The notes beneath the pieces were generated by a model. The model made no database searches. It saw only the letters and a list, made by a program, of their open reading frames with translations, and was not told where the DNA came from. DNA of 64,000 bases from Pseudacidobacterium ailaaui (GTDB lineage Bacteria > Acidobacteriota > Terriglobia > Terriglobales > Acidobacteriaceae). The stretch covers positions 1,643,001 through 1,707,000 of the forward strand of contig NZ_JIAL01000001.1 of NCBI RefSeq assembly GCF_000688455.1. The letters run 5' to 3'. The position numbers and the translations under genes are program-made. Positions 45,167-53,436 of this stretch are shown here, piece after piece. How positions within the stretch are numbered: position 1 is the stretch's first letter; the number at the start of each line of letters is the position of its first letter.

Positions 45167-45745
45167 TTACCGGATTTCGTCCAGAAACTGAAGCACCCGT
45201 TTCAGGACCAGCGTCGTCGCGGCTTCATCGTAGGAGGGAAGACTGCTGTCGGTAAAGATGTGTCCTTTACCCGGATAGAGGAACAACTCTGCCGCATTCG
45301 CATTGGCTACGAGTTTGCGTGCGGCAAACAGATCGCCGCCGTCCATAAAGACCTTGTCGGTGTCGTAGGCGTGGATCTGGACCGGCACGTGCAGCGGCCA
45401 GTAGGGGCCAAACTGGGACACCGGGGCGCATCCGTGAAAGAAGAGCGCTCCGGCCGCTCCCCGGCGGGTCTGCGCCAGTTTCTGAGCAGGCAGTACGCCG
45501 AGTGAAAAGCCAGCGTAAACCAGGTTTTCCGGCAGCATGTCGGCGGCCCGTACCCCGCGTTCCACAATGGCCTGGATCCCGATTTTCATCGCATAGTGAA
45601 GCCCGCCCTTCATCTCTTCAAAGATGCGGCCTTCGTAAAGGTCAGGGACATGTACGGTGTGGCCCGCCTGCCTGAGTCTTTCAGCGAACCTCAGGACGCC
45701 GGCTGTGCGCCCGTGCGCATGATGGAATAGCAGTACTTCGGCCAA
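45167..45745 (-). CDS. Dienelactone hydrolase-family alpha/beta hydrolase
   Basis: 192 residues. The family start VLLFHHAHGRTAGVLRFAERL is followed by the nucleophile elbow GFSLGV (Ser near 80, where classic dienelactone hydrolases have Cys), DTDKVFMDGGD (probable Asp) and PGKGHIFTDSS (probable His). Such proteins hydrolyse small esters or lactones, and the substrate cannot be told from sequence. The start is TTG at 45745. It lies upstream of the cytochrome c gene, 23 bp away, and may head that operon. Confidence 0.82.
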   Translation of the reverse strand: MAEVLLFHHAHGRTAGVLRFAERLRQAGHTVHVPDLYEGRIFEEMKGGLHYAMKIGIQAIVERGVRAADMLPENLVYAGFSLGVLPAQKLAQTRRGAAGALFFHGCAPVSQFGPYWPLHVPVQIHAYDTDKVFMDGGDLFAARKLVANANAAELFLYPGKGHIFTDSSLPSYDEAATTLVLKRVLQFLDEIR

Positions 45746-45933
45746 GTTGGTCTTCTTTTCGGGGCTTTGAATCTTACAGTAGTGCGCGGAAGTCTCTCAT
45801 TATTTCATGTTCAGAAGAATTTCTTTGGCGCAGATCCAAAGGGGGGTTAAAACGAAAGTAACGTCATCGGCCCTCGTTTTCAGCTAAATTTAAGCGATGC
45901 GTGGACCTGGTTTGATGAATCTGCGTTCCAAAA

Positions 45934-45949
45934 TGTTCCACGTGGAACA
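45934..45949. promoter_or_regulatory. parS-type centromere site 1 (ParB binding)
   Basis: TGTTCCACGTGGAACA is a perfect 16-bp palindrome matching the conserved bacterial parS consensus (TGTTYCACGTGRAACA). Here the symmetry extends to 24 bp (45930-45953) with A/T flanks. ParB loads at such sites for chromosome segregation. No parA or parB gene is in the window. Confidence 0.88.
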
Positions 45950-46036
45950 TTTTGAGTAAAGAACCAAATCTCCTGTCTCGGCCCAACGCTTGCTCCAATT
46001 CCAATATGGACGATTCCAGCTCGCAGCGTGGGGGAA

Positions 46037-46052
46037 TGTTCCACGTGGAACA
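46037..46052. promoter_or_regulatory. parS-type centromere site 2 (ParB binding)
   Basis: A second exact copy of TGTTCCACGTGGAACA, 103 bp from the first, with symmetry extending to 20 bp (46035-46054). Clustered parS sites usually lie in the origin-proximal part of a chromosome. Confidence 0.88.
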
Positions 46053-46088
46053 TTTTATTGTGCCAGCGGAGGCGCACAATCGCAAAAC

Positions 46089-47675
46089 TCAGTTCCCTGC
46101 GGCAATGGCCTCCGCGATCCTGTCCATGGCCTCGCGGGTGGTGTCTGTTCCGGGTGAGTGCTGATTGCACAGAATGGAAAACACCAGGGTGCGCCCGCTG
46201 GCAGCAATCAGATACCCACTTAAACTGCGCACCTCCGCCAGTGTTCCGGTCTTGGCAAAAATTCTGCCCTTGAGCGGGCTGGTTTGAAAACGGTTGGCGA
46301 GAGTGCCATCGACTCCTCCCACTGGTAACGACGAGCGGTAAACATCGCTCCAGGGCTGGTGTGCCGCATAGAGCAACAGAGTGGTGGCTGCGCGTGGCGT
46401 AATGACGTCCTGTGGTGAAAGTCCGCTTCCATCCACGAAGAAAAAATCCTCCGGAGAGACCCCGGCCGAGATGAGAAACTGCCGCACCACGCGCGCTCCC
46501 TGCGCAATCGAGCCGTCGTCGCCCTCGGCCTTGCCCAGGATGCGCAGGAGCATTTCGGCGTGCAGGTTCTGGCTCACTTTATTGACTACCGTCACAAGCT
46601 GGCCCAGTGGGGGCGAGGAGCGTTGGGCCACAATCTGTGCGCCTGCGGGTGGAGAGAAAGGCAGTTGCTTGTCCGTCCAGGGCCTTAGCGTAAGCGGCTG
46701 GTGGGTCTCTGCTGTAAAGTCCGTGGTATCTCCTGAGAGCCGGTGGGCCACCTGGACCAGGCCCGATGCGGGAATGCCCTTGGCCTCCAGTGCCTGCACA
46801 AAGGCCTGTCCGGCGAACCGGGCCGGGTCCTGTACGGCGATTCCGTATTCCTGCTGTTTGCTGCCCTCCGGGAGAGAGCCATAAATGCGCAGCAGGCGCT
46901 GGTCTACCTGCCGGTCCAGGCCCAGGTGCGGCTGCGGGCCCATCGGCGCGGTGACTGCTTCATTTTTGAGCAAGGTCGAGTCGTCCGGCAGCGCAGGGTC
47001 CCAGGCAGGAATGACCTCATCGCCTGCCCTGACTCCGGGACGGACCGTCAGCAGCCGCGCGTTGTCATTAAATGCCAGCGCGGAGACCGGCGCACCATAG
47101 TCCCACATCAGGTCGTCCTGCCCCCAGCCCTGCCCATAGCGCTCGTAAACGAAGAGACTGTCGTCGGCAACCAGGGTCCCGTCGAGTGCCCGGATTCCTT
47201 TCTCCGCCACCTGGCTGGCTAGCTCTTCAAGCGGTTGCAGTGCATCTGGCGAGAACTCGGTGTGACTGCTATAGGGGTAGGTCCGGCCGGAAAGCGAAGG
47301 GTCTCCGCCGCCGATAAGGCGCAGCGAACCGTGCAGATGTCCGGCGGGGTCTACCGGACCTTCAGCCACGACATAGGTGTTCAGACGGAAATCCGGTCCC
47401 AGCAGGGCGAGCGCAGCGGCCGTAGTAAAGAGCTTTGCATTGGATGCGGGCTGGAAGTACTGCTTGTCGTTCAGTGCGTAGACCGGCGTACCATCCAGTC
47501 GGACCACGGAGATGCCCCAGTGTGCGCGCGCCACCATCGGGTCACTCAGAATGGCCTGGACCTGCTGCGCCAGAGACTTTGGCTTCGCATGATGTCGCGT
47601 CTTTCCGCAGACCGGCAGCGTAGAGCCAAGAACCATCAGGCAGGCGAGGAAGGAGTGGAGGGCCTTCGTGAGCAT
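46089..47675 (-). CDS. dacB: D-alanyl-D-alanine carboxypeptidase/endopeptidase (PBP4, DacB)
   Basis: Low-molecular-mass penicillin-binding protein that trims peptidoglycan cross-links in the periplasm. 528 residues with a signal peptide (MLTKALHSFLACLMVLGS) and the three active-site motifs: SxxK as SNAK (about 78-81), SxN as SQN in VNKVSQNLHAEML, and KTG in AKTGTLAEVRSLSGY. The large insertion typical of class C PBP4 lies between the first two. The ATG at 47675 with AAGGA upstream was chosen; the frame stays open far into folP on the other strand but has no signal peptide there. Divergent from folP, 33 bp apart. Confidence 0.95.
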   Translation of the reverse strand: MLTKALHSFLACLMVLGSTLPVCGKTRHHAKPKSLAQQVQAILSDPMVARAHWGISVVRLDGTPVYALNDKQYFQPASNAKLFTTAAALALLGPDFRLNTYVVAEGPVDPAGHLHGSLRLIGGGDPSLSGRTYPYSSHTEFSPDALQPLEELASQVAEKGIRALDGTLVADDSLFVYERYGQGWGQDDLMWDYGAPVSALAFNDNARLLTVRPGVRAGDEVIPAWDPALPDDSTLLKNEAVTAPMGPQPHLGLDRQVDQRLLRIYGSLPEGSKQQEYGIAVQDPARFAGQAFVQALEAKGIPASGLVQVAHRLSGDTTDFTAETHQPLTLRPWTDKQLPFSPPAGAQIVAQRSSPPLGQLVTVVNKVSQNLHAEMLLRILGKAEGDDGSIAQGARVVRQFLISAGVSPEDFFFVDGSGLSPQDVITPRAATTLLLYAAHQPWSDVYRSSLPVGGVDGTLANRFQTSPLKGRIFAKTGTLAEVRSLSGYLIAASGRTLVFSILCNQHSPGTDTTREAMDRIAEAIAAGN

Positions 47676-47708
47676 TTTTGTCCTTGCCGCGAAGTGTAGC
47701 ATTTTCCT

Positions 47709-48632
47709 ATGGGCTTTACGCGGCGAGAAGAACTCTGCTGGAAGGTGCGGGGCCGCTCTCTGATGCTGGGCAGGCGGACGCTGGTCATGGGCGTGCTCAA
47801 CGTGACCCCCGACTCCTTCTCTGACGGTGGGCGATTTTCGGACCCAGATGCTGCCATTGCCTATGGCCTGCGGATGCTGGAGGAGGGTGCCGACATCCTC
47901 GACATTGGCGGCGAGTCCACCCGCCCCGGTCGCGCTCAGGCCCTCTCTGCCGGTGAAGAGCAGGAGCGCGTCCTTCCGGTCCTGGAAGGCATTCTGAAGG
48001 CCCGGCCGGATGCCGTCGTTTCTGTGGACACCTACCGGGCATCTACGGCCCGGGCCGCGGTGCTGGCCGGAGCGGAAATCATCAATGACGTCAGCGGATT
48101 TCTCTGGGACCCGGAGATGGCCGCGACCTGCGCACAACTGAGGTGCGGCGTCGTACTCATGCACACCCGCGGCAGGCCGGAGGAGTGGAACCAGCTTGCC
48201 TCTCTTGCTCATTGCGAGGTCCTGCCCCTGGTCCTGCGCGGGCTGCGGGAGAGAATGCAGGCCGCCCTGGCGGCAGGCGTTGCGGAAGAGAACATCGTCC
48301 TCGATCCGGGATATGGGTTTGGCAAACGCCTTGACGAGAACTGGCCCCTGCTGGCCGGGCAGGACCGCCTTTTGGAGCTTGGACGGCCTCTGCTGGCCGG
48401 GGTATCACGAAAGTCGTTCCTGGCTGCTGCGCTGGGCCCTTTCTACAGGCAGAAGGATGTTCCGGTAGATCAGCGGCTCCATGCCACCGTCGCGGCTTCT
48501 ACGGCAGCCATCCTGGCCGGGGCCTCTCTTGTGCGCGTGCACGATGTCCGTCCTGTTGCTGAGGCGGCGCGGGTGGCGGATGCCATTCTGGACGCCGCAG
48601 ACAACGCAGCCACGCACCCGGGCTGCCGATAG
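47709..48632 (+). CDS. folP: Dihydropteroate synthase
   Basis: Joins p-aminobenzoate to the dihydropterin in folate synthesis; the sulfonamide target. 307 residues with MGVLNVTPDSFSDGGRF, DIGGESTRPGRAQ, SVDTYRASTARAAV, INDVSGF, VLDPGYGFGKRLDENW, GVSRKSFL and the C-terminal RVHDV. TAGCAT ends 6 nt before the ATG and there is no Shine-Dalgarno, so it is probably leaderless. No glmM or ftsH neighbour. Confidence 0.96.
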   Translation: MGFTRREELCWKVRGRSLMLGRRTLVMGVLNVTPDSFSDGGRFSDPDAAIAYGLRMLEEGADILDIGGESTRPGRAQALSAGEEQERVLPVLEGILKARPDAVVSVDTYRASTARAAVLAGAEIINDVSGFLWDPEMAATCAQLRCGVVLMHTRGRPEEWNQLASLAHCEVLPLVLRGLRERMQAALAAGVAEENIVLDPGYGFGKRLDENWPLLAGQDRLLELGRPLLAGVSRKSFLAAALGPFYRQKDVPVDQRLHATVAASTAAILAGASLVRVHDVRPVAEAARVADAILDAADNAATHPGCR

Positions 48633-48638
48633 GATGTG

Positions 48639-49163
48639 CTAGTGCTTTTCCCGCTCACCGGCATCGTGCATACGGCTGGCCTCAAAGCTGACGATTTTCC
48701 ATTGCCCCAGCCTTCGGTTGTAGACCCGGGTATAGCGGTACTTTCCGCTGATGTCGCGCGAGCCATTGGTGCCGGTCAGATCCGCACGCGAGGTGACGAC
48801 GGCAGTATCGCCATAGATGCGAACCTTCATGTCATTGAGGTCCAGCGACGTGATGTGAAGCGTCCCGGCGCGGCGTAAAGCCAGGGCCTCGGCCTTGGTT
48901 TCGATGGTGCCATTGGCGCTGATGCCGATGTAGTCCTCGGCCAGCAGCCGGTCCATCACACTCACGTCGTTGTTCAGTTGCGCCTGGCGCCATTGCATCT
49001 CCAGCGCCTCGATCTCTTTGTGTGCTTCACGCCCGCCGTGGTGCGGCAGAGAAGCCATGGCCGACTGGGGAGCGAGCCAGAGCCAGGCCGCGAGAAGAAA
49101 GAACAGGCCCCCCACGTCTTTCATGGCTGAAAGTGAGGTGCGGACGCGAAAAAATGTGCGCAT
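48639..49163 (-). CDS. Exported DUF4440/NTF2-like protein
   Basis: 174 residues. A signal sequence (hydrophobic GGLFFLLAAWLWLAPQSAMA, about 18-37) is followed by a DUF4440-type SnoaL/NTF2 fold: EIEALEMQWRQAQLNNDVSVMDRLLAEDYIGISANGTI, YGDTAVVTSRADLTG and YTRVYNRRLGQWKIVSFEAS. The ligand is unknown. A shorter start at the ATG at 49124 (MKDVGG) also gives a good signal peptide, and neither has a clear ribosome site. Tail-to-tail with folP. Confidence 0.78.
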   Translation of the reverse strand: MRTFFRVRTSLSAMKDVGGLFFLLAAWLWLAPQSAMASLPHHGGREAHKEIEALEMQWRQAQLNNDVSVMDRLLAEDYIGISANGTIETKAEALALRRAGTLHITSLDLNDMKVRIYGDTAVVTSRADLTGTNGSRDISGKYRYTRVYNRRLGQWKIVSFEASRMHDAGEREKH

Positions 49164-49338
49164 GTGCGTATCGGATGTTATTCCGGATTTCCGCTGTGAG
49201 TCAAAAAGAAATTCCAGAGCGACCATTTTCGACTTTGAATGCGGAATCCAGTGGACTGGATGGAAACCAGTCAGCATATTCTCTTGGACGCGGCCCGCTG
49301 CGGTTCCGTGGTATTCGCCCGGCCCCGCTGCTTCCTGT

Positions 49339-50637
49339 TTAGGCAAGGCTGCGCGTCGCCAGGTCCACCGTGACCTGATCATCCGGGGTCTTGGTGGTGG
49401 CCCCATCATAGGCCGGGTGGTATTCCACGCGCAGGGTCTGCGGATTCACAACCACCCTCAGATAGCCATAATTTGTATCGTCATAACTCTCCAGCGTCAG
49501 CGAGCTGTCAATCGGATACGGCGTGCGTATCGGACTTCCATTGACATCTGTGCGCATTTTGGCCAGCGCATGGCCACCGTTTCCGCATACAAGATAGGGG
49601 ACCTGCATATTGTTCACCCTCCGCGTGTAGCGCTGGTAGTTGTGGGCGTGTCCGGAAAAGACAGCGTGGGGCCAGAAGCCGGCCGCCTGCGCCGCTGTAT
49701 CCAGGTCCTGCGACATCCGCGGGCTCCCGCCGTGATTGGTCCCGCCTGTATAGGGCGGATGATGGACCGCAACAATCACCGCTCCGGCGTAGTTTTCCGT
49801 CCTGCATCGGGACAGCGCCGCCTGCAGAAAGTTGAGCTGCACATCACTCAGAGGCCGCGTGCCGCCTTCGCTGGAAATCACTCCGGGGTCTTCCAGCACA
49901 TTCGAGTACAGGCCGAGAATGCGCACAAAGGGCGCATCCAGGGTAAAGTACACTCCCGGCGCTGTCATCGCCGTGCGCAGCAGGCCCCCCGCTTCACTGG
50001 TGTGGGTGGGCGAACTGGCGCAGAAGTTGCGTAGAAAGGCATCGAGTGAAGGAGCGGAGTCGCCGGAATAGACCAGTCCATCATGGTTGCCGGCAATGGC
50101 GATGATCGGCCCCTGGTAGTTCCGATATGGCTCATAGAACTGGTCGTAATAGTATTTCGCCTCCCCGAAGCTGTAGACCACATCGCCCAGGTGGAAGAAG
50201 AAAGAGGGAACGTCGGCCGGATTGGATTCACTGAAATCGGAGACCATTTTGTCGGCCACCAGTGACTGGGTTTGGGGACCGATGACGCTGCCTGTGTCTC
50301 CCACAGAGTGAAAGACAATCTGCCCTGCCTGCTGGAGCGTACTTACTTTGGCCGCGCCCTGGCTCCCATAGACCTCCTCCAGCGTCAGCACCGGTTCCGT
50401 GGCTCCTCCGCGCGCTGTGGGAATGGGCTGCACCAGGCTGTTGTTGACCTTCTTGTAGAGGCCGGAGTCGGACGGGTGCGGCGTTTTGAAAGACGAAGGG
50501 TCTGGACTGGGCTGTGGTTGCCCGAAGACCGGGTCCGTCGCATCAAGAGTGGGCGAAGGGGTTGGCCTTTTCTCAGGGTGGGATTTTTTAGGGTGGGACG
50601 GTTTTTGAGAGTGGTGCGGCGGTGAGTGTTTTTTCAT
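49339..50637 (-). CDS. Metallophosphoesterase (purple acid phosphatase-like)
   Basis: 432 residues. Calcineurin-type dimetal motifs are in order: VGDTG, FHLGDVVYSFGEAKYYYDQF, IAGNHDG, VAVHHPPYTGG and SGHAHNYQRYTR. The substrate is probably a phosphoester. The N-terminal 60 residues are unusual: rich in His, Lys, Pro and Ser (MKKHSPPHHSQKPSHPKK and on) with no signal peptide or transmembrane helix. A GTG at 50718 would add 27 residues. I prefer the ATG at 50637, though neither start has a strong ribosome site. Confidence 0.85.
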   Translation of the reverse strand: MKKHSPPHHSQKPSHPKKSHPEKRPTPSPTLDATDPVFGQPQPSPDPSSFKTPHPSDSGLYKKVNNSLVQPIPTARGGATEPVLTLEEVYGSQGAAKVSTLQQAGQIVFHSVGDTGSVIGPQTQSLVADKMVSDFSESNPADVPSFFFHLGDVVYSFGEAKYYYDQFYEPYRNYQGPIIAIAGNHDGLVYSGDSAPSLDAFLRNFCASSPTHTSEAGGLLRTAMTAPGVYFTLDAPFVRILGLYSNVLEDPGVISSEGGTRPLSDVQLNFLQAALSRCRTENYAGAVIVAVHHPPYTGGTNHGGSPRMSQDLDTAAQAAGFWPHAVFSGHAHNYQRYTRRVNNMQVPYLVCGNGGHALAKMRTDVNGSPIRTPYPIDSSLTLESYDDTNYGYLRVVVNPQTLRVEYHPAYDGATTKTPDDQVTVDLATRSLA

Positions 50638-50837
50638 GGAAGTGCTTCTGGATTTAAGATGCTCAACCCTGAAGATACGCCCATCGTCATAGTGAAAGTC
50701 ATGAAAAAAACGTGACACGTGTTCTATGGAGAAGGTTGCGCACTCTGCCGATGAAAGTGCTAAGAAAATTTGGCGGAATCAAAGAAGTCTCTTGTACTTT
50801 ATGGAATTTTCATACATCACTAAACCAGGAAGAATGA

Positions 50838-50901
50838 CTTTCCCGAGGAAAGAGGGTCCTTTTCGATAGGTGCTTTCCTCAGGCAGGAAGCAAGGAGGAA
50901 G
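50838..50901 (+). promoter_or_regulatory. Leader with mutually exclusive stem-loops next to the ribosome site
   Basis: CTTTCC (50838-50843) can pair with GGAAAG (50847-50852). The overlapping GAGGAAAG (50845-50852) can instead pair with CTTTCCTC (50873-50880), which is also complementary to GAGGAAG (50895-50901), the Shine-Dalgarno of the next gene. The three alternatives exclude each other, as in translational switches. This is a paper fold only. Confidence 0.4.
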
Positions 50902-50907
50902 TCAACG

Positions 50908-51453
50908 ATGGTGCCAGAAGACCATGCCCTGCGCCAGTTCTTTCATGAAGTAGTGGGCGAGTGCTACAGCGAATATCTCCGCATGGAGGACAACGAAATT
51001 GCCGCCTATGTTGCAGATCTGCTGACGGATTTCTGCTCCGCTGACCGGTTGTATCCCATCCGGGACGCTGAAGGCCGGCGGCTGAGGGACGTAGGAGAGA
51101 TGCTACTGGCATCTGATCCGGTGAACGGTACGGCCGCATCGTTTAATGTGGAGCGGCGCATCCGCAAGCATATCGGTGATTACGCACTCTTCTGCACAGG
51201 CATGTATCCGGAGGCGGTCCACAAATGGCGGGAAAACGAAAGCGCCAATCTGTACGAGATGATTCGCACCGGCAAGGAGAGCTACTACATCGTCTCTCAG
51301 TTTGACCTCTTTGAATATGCGGAGGAGGCCCCGCTTTTCGGACGCCTTTCAGAAAACTTTGAAAGCTGTATGTATGGTCTGAACTACGTGCGGGAGGAAC
51401 TGGAGCGCAGGCTGCCGGGACGGCCGAATCCCGGCCAGAAATTTCTGATGTGA
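50908..51453 (+). CDS. Conserved-looking hypothetical protein
   Basis: 181 residues, no signal peptide, no transmembrane helix. Acidic and helical, with segments ALRQFFHEVVGECYSEYL, EIAAYVADLLTDFCSADRLYPI and FNVERRIRKHIGDYALFCTGMYPEAVH. The composition and clean Shine-Dalgarno (GGAGGAAG, 6 nt before the ATG) support a real gene. I recognise no family. It is a single gene with a structured leader and a strong terminator shared with frr. Confidence 0.75.
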   Translation: MVPEDHALRQFFHEVVGECYSEYLRMEDNEIAAYVADLLTDFCSADRLYPIRDAEGRRLRDVGEMLLASDPVNGTAASFNVERRIRKHIGDYALFCTGMYPEAVHKWRENESANLYEMIRTGKESYYIVSQFDLFEYAEEAPLFGRLSENFESCMYGLNYVREELERRLPGRPNPGQKFLM

Positions 51454-51477
51454 TGGAAGCACAACCGGTACAGAAAT

Positions 51478-51503
51478 GAAAGCCGCCTGGTCTGGCGGCT
51501 TTC
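51478..51503. terminator. Bidirectional terminator between the hypothetical gene and frr
   Basis: GAAAGCCGCC and GGCGGCTTTC form a perfect 10-bp stem with a 6-nt loop between converging genes. A/T-rich ends on both sides (GTCTTC on the plus strand, ATTTC on the minus) fit termination in both directions. Confidence 0.8.
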
Positions 51504-51507
51504 GTCT

Positions 51508-52095
51508 TCATACCTGCATGATTTCGGCTTCCTTCTTTTTGGCCATCTCATCCATGCGTTTGATTTCCTCATCGGTGAGCTTCTGGATCTCTTCAAGCGA
51601 ACGCTTCTCTTCGTCTTCTGAGATCTTCTTTTCCTTCGCTGCCTTCTTAATCAGCTCATTCCCATCGCGGCGGATATTGCGCACCGCAGTCTTGTGATCT
51701 TCCAGCACACGGCTTAGGTGTTTTACCACTTCCCGCCGGCGTTCTTCAGTCATGGGCGGCACAGGTACGCGGATGATCTTGCCATCGTTCTGGGGGTTAA
51801 AACCCAGGTCTGAGGCACGCAGGGCCTTTTCAATCTCGGCCAGAATGCTCACGTCCCAGGGCTGGATCACAATCGTGTTGGCGTCGGGAGTGTTCAACTG
51901 CGCCACCTGGTTCAGCGGAGTGGGCGTGCCATAGTACTCGACCTTGACCTGGTCGAGCATGGCCACGTTCGCCCGTCCGGTGCGGGTGGAGGCCAGATGC
52001 GCCTGAAAGTCCTTGACTGCCTTGTCCATGCGCGTCTTCAGTTGCTGATGCACTTCCTTGAGGGCCGGAATGCCGGCCATAACTGAAACTGCCAT
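51508..52095 (-). CDS. frr: Ribosome recycling factor
   Basis: Splits post-termination ribosomes together with EF-G. The 195 residues show the family core: MDKAVKDFQAHLASTRTGRAN, VEYYGTPTPLNQVAQL, IVIQPWDVSILAEIEKALRAS, GFNPQNDGKIIRVPVPPMTEERR and the long C-terminal helix. AAGGAAGAAG precedes the ATG. The frequent partner pyrH is not adjacent here. Confidence 0.97.
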   Translation of the reverse strand: MAVSVMAGIPALKEVHQQLKTRMDKAVKDFQAHLASTRTGRANVAMLDQVKVEYYGTPTPLNQVAQLNTPDANTIVIQPWDVSILAEIEKALRASDLGFNPQNDGKIIRVPVPPMTEERRREVVKHLSRVLEDHKTAVRNIRRDGNELIKKAAKEKKISEDEEKRSLEEIQKLTDEEIKRMDEMAKKKEAEIMQV

Positions 52096-52175
52096 TGTCT
52101 TCTTCCTTTGAAATAAGAAGCTGCAAAAGCAGTATTTTACTTGTCAGACGGGGCCAGCGTCATCTGCCTGCCTGA

Positions 52176-52853
52176 CTAGGGCTTGTCTTGCGTGTCTGCA
52201 TCGTCGTCCTCCACCAATACCGCCGATGCTCCCATCAGATTAAAGCTCACTGCGGCCTGTCCGTCGGGCTGGAAGGTGATGCGCAAAGGCTCGCGCTGCC
52301 AGACGGGGGGCCCGCAAGCGCCAGCAGAGTGGCTGGACGGGTCCCAGGGGCCGAGCTTTTTGGCCAGCACTGGTTTACGCGCTGCCACCTGCGCCACAAC
52401 GGCATACAACTGGCGTCCGCTGGCGGAGAGGCCGCAATAGGCAGCATAATCGCGAAACCAGGAAACACGGGAGACGGCCGGGTCGTAGTCCGGAAGCCTG
52501 ACGGCGGTGATGTGTCCGGTGGACCGGTCTACAAGCAGCCACGGACCGCGCTGCCATATCCATTGCCCGGATTTGTCACCTGGCAGCGCATCGTTCAAGC
52601 GGAGTGCGCGGCGCACGGCAAAGGTGCGGTCGGTCACGTCGTGGACCTCGCCCGTAGTCCATTCCTTCAGTTTTCCATCTACCAAAAGGGGGCGCACGCG
52701 CAGCTCTTTCTCATCAGCGTTGGCTCCGGCTGGGTCGCCTTGCACCGAATAGGGCACCCGTCGCACCGTTCCCAGGCCCACAGTGTGAGACTTTGAAACT
52801 GCGAATGCAGAAATTGCAATCAGAAAGCAGAGGAGGAGCAACGGCCGGGTCAT
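52176..52853 (-). CDS. Exported hypothetical protein
   Basis: 225 residues with a clear signal peptide (MTRPLLLLCFLIAISAFA). The mature part is beta-rich: VRRVPYSVQGDPAG, LRVRPLLVDGKLKEWTTGEVHDVTDRTFAVRRALRLND, WIWQRGPWLLVDRSTGHITAVRLPDYD and a Cys-containing AAYCGLSASGRQLYAVVA segment. It ends in an acidic tail. No family recognised. Divergent from the gene at 52954. Confidence 0.72.
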   Translation of the reverse strand: MTRPLLLLCFLIAISAFAVSKSHTVGLGTVRRVPYSVQGDPAGANADEKELRVRPLLVDGKLKEWTTGEVHDVTDRTFAVRRALRLNDALPGDKSGQWIWQRGPWLLVDRSTGHITAVRLPDYDPAVSRVSWFRDYAAYCGLSASGRQLYAVVAQVAARKPVLAKKLGPWDPSSHSAGACGPPVWQREPLRITFQPDGQAAVSFNLMGASAVLVEDDDADTQDKP

Positions 52854-52953
52854 GCCCTTACAGGCTAGGGGCCGGAAAAAGCAATTCCAAGTTACGGAAG
52901 TGACTTGACGGACAGCGGGCAGCAGCAGGCCGTTTCGGAGTAAAGTATCGGCA

Positions 52954-53406
52954 ATGAGGAAACACTGGGTATGGTGGGCCGCCGGAGTGGCCGTGCTGGT
53001 CCTTGTTTTCTACCCCAAGGAACTGATGGTTGTGCCTGCCTATCGTGTGACGCTGGAGGACCAGTTTGGCAAGCCGCTGGTCCATGCTGGGGTCAGCGAA
53101 CTGTGGCAGCAGACCTCGGCAGAACGTCAGGAGAACCTGGCCCAGGCTTTTACCAACGCTCAGGGGGTGGTTGAGTTTCCAGAGCGCGCAATCCGCGCGT
53201 CCCTGGCCCGGCGCATGGTGGGATGCTTTGCGTACCTTGCCCGCGAGGGGCTGGCCGCAACCTGCGGTAACCGGTGGTCCATCACGGCAGCAGGGGACTA
53301 CAAGGAGCTGGACCGCACGGAAACGGTGACCGGGATCTTCAGGAAAGAACACTCGCTGGTGCTGACGCTGAAGCAGTGCGACCTGAATGAGCCTGGGGTC
53401 TGCTAG
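52954..53406 (+). CDS. Hypothetical membrane-anchored protein with transthyretin-like domain
   Basis: 150 residues: an N-terminal transmembrane or signal-anchor segment (WVWWAAGVAVLVLVFY, about 5-20), then RVTLEDQFGKPLVHAGVSELW and NAQGVVEFPERAIRAS, a pattern like carboxypeptidase-regulatory/transthyretin folds. TAAAGT (52941-52946) ends 7 nt before the ATG with no Shine-Dalgarno. Function unknown. Confidence 0.68.
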   Translation: MRKHWVWWAAGVAVLVLVFYPKELMVVPAYRVTLEDQFGKPLVHAGVSELWQQTSAERQENLAQAFTNAQGVVEFPERAIRASLARRMVGCFAYLAREGLAATCGNRWSITAAGDYKELDRTETVTGIFRKEHSLVLTLKQCDLNEPGVC

Positions 53407-53436
53407 CGACGGGACTGATACAATCATCAGTTCACT

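Larger units (their letters stand above)
45746..46088. other. Non-coding gap carrying two parS-type sites
   Basis: 343 bp between the start of the hydrolase gene and the end of dacB. Apart from the two palindromes it holds no ORF with family resemblance. Short ORFs here encode the peptide FHVEHF only because they read through the palindromes. Confidence 0.8.

Noticed and set aside
45864-46273. Several short ORFs encoding MFHVEHF-like peptides
   Set aside because: The shared peptide is only the translation of the parS-type palindrome; frames overlap one another and have no ribosome sites.
46089-48212. dacB frame extended to 707 codons
   Set aside because: The extra part lies opposite folP and has no export signal. 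The ATG at 47675 gives a proper signal peptide and ribosome site.
50700-50720. GACACGTGTTC as a third parS-like site
   Set aside because: The CACGTG core is present but the arms do not match the parS consensus or form a full palindrome.
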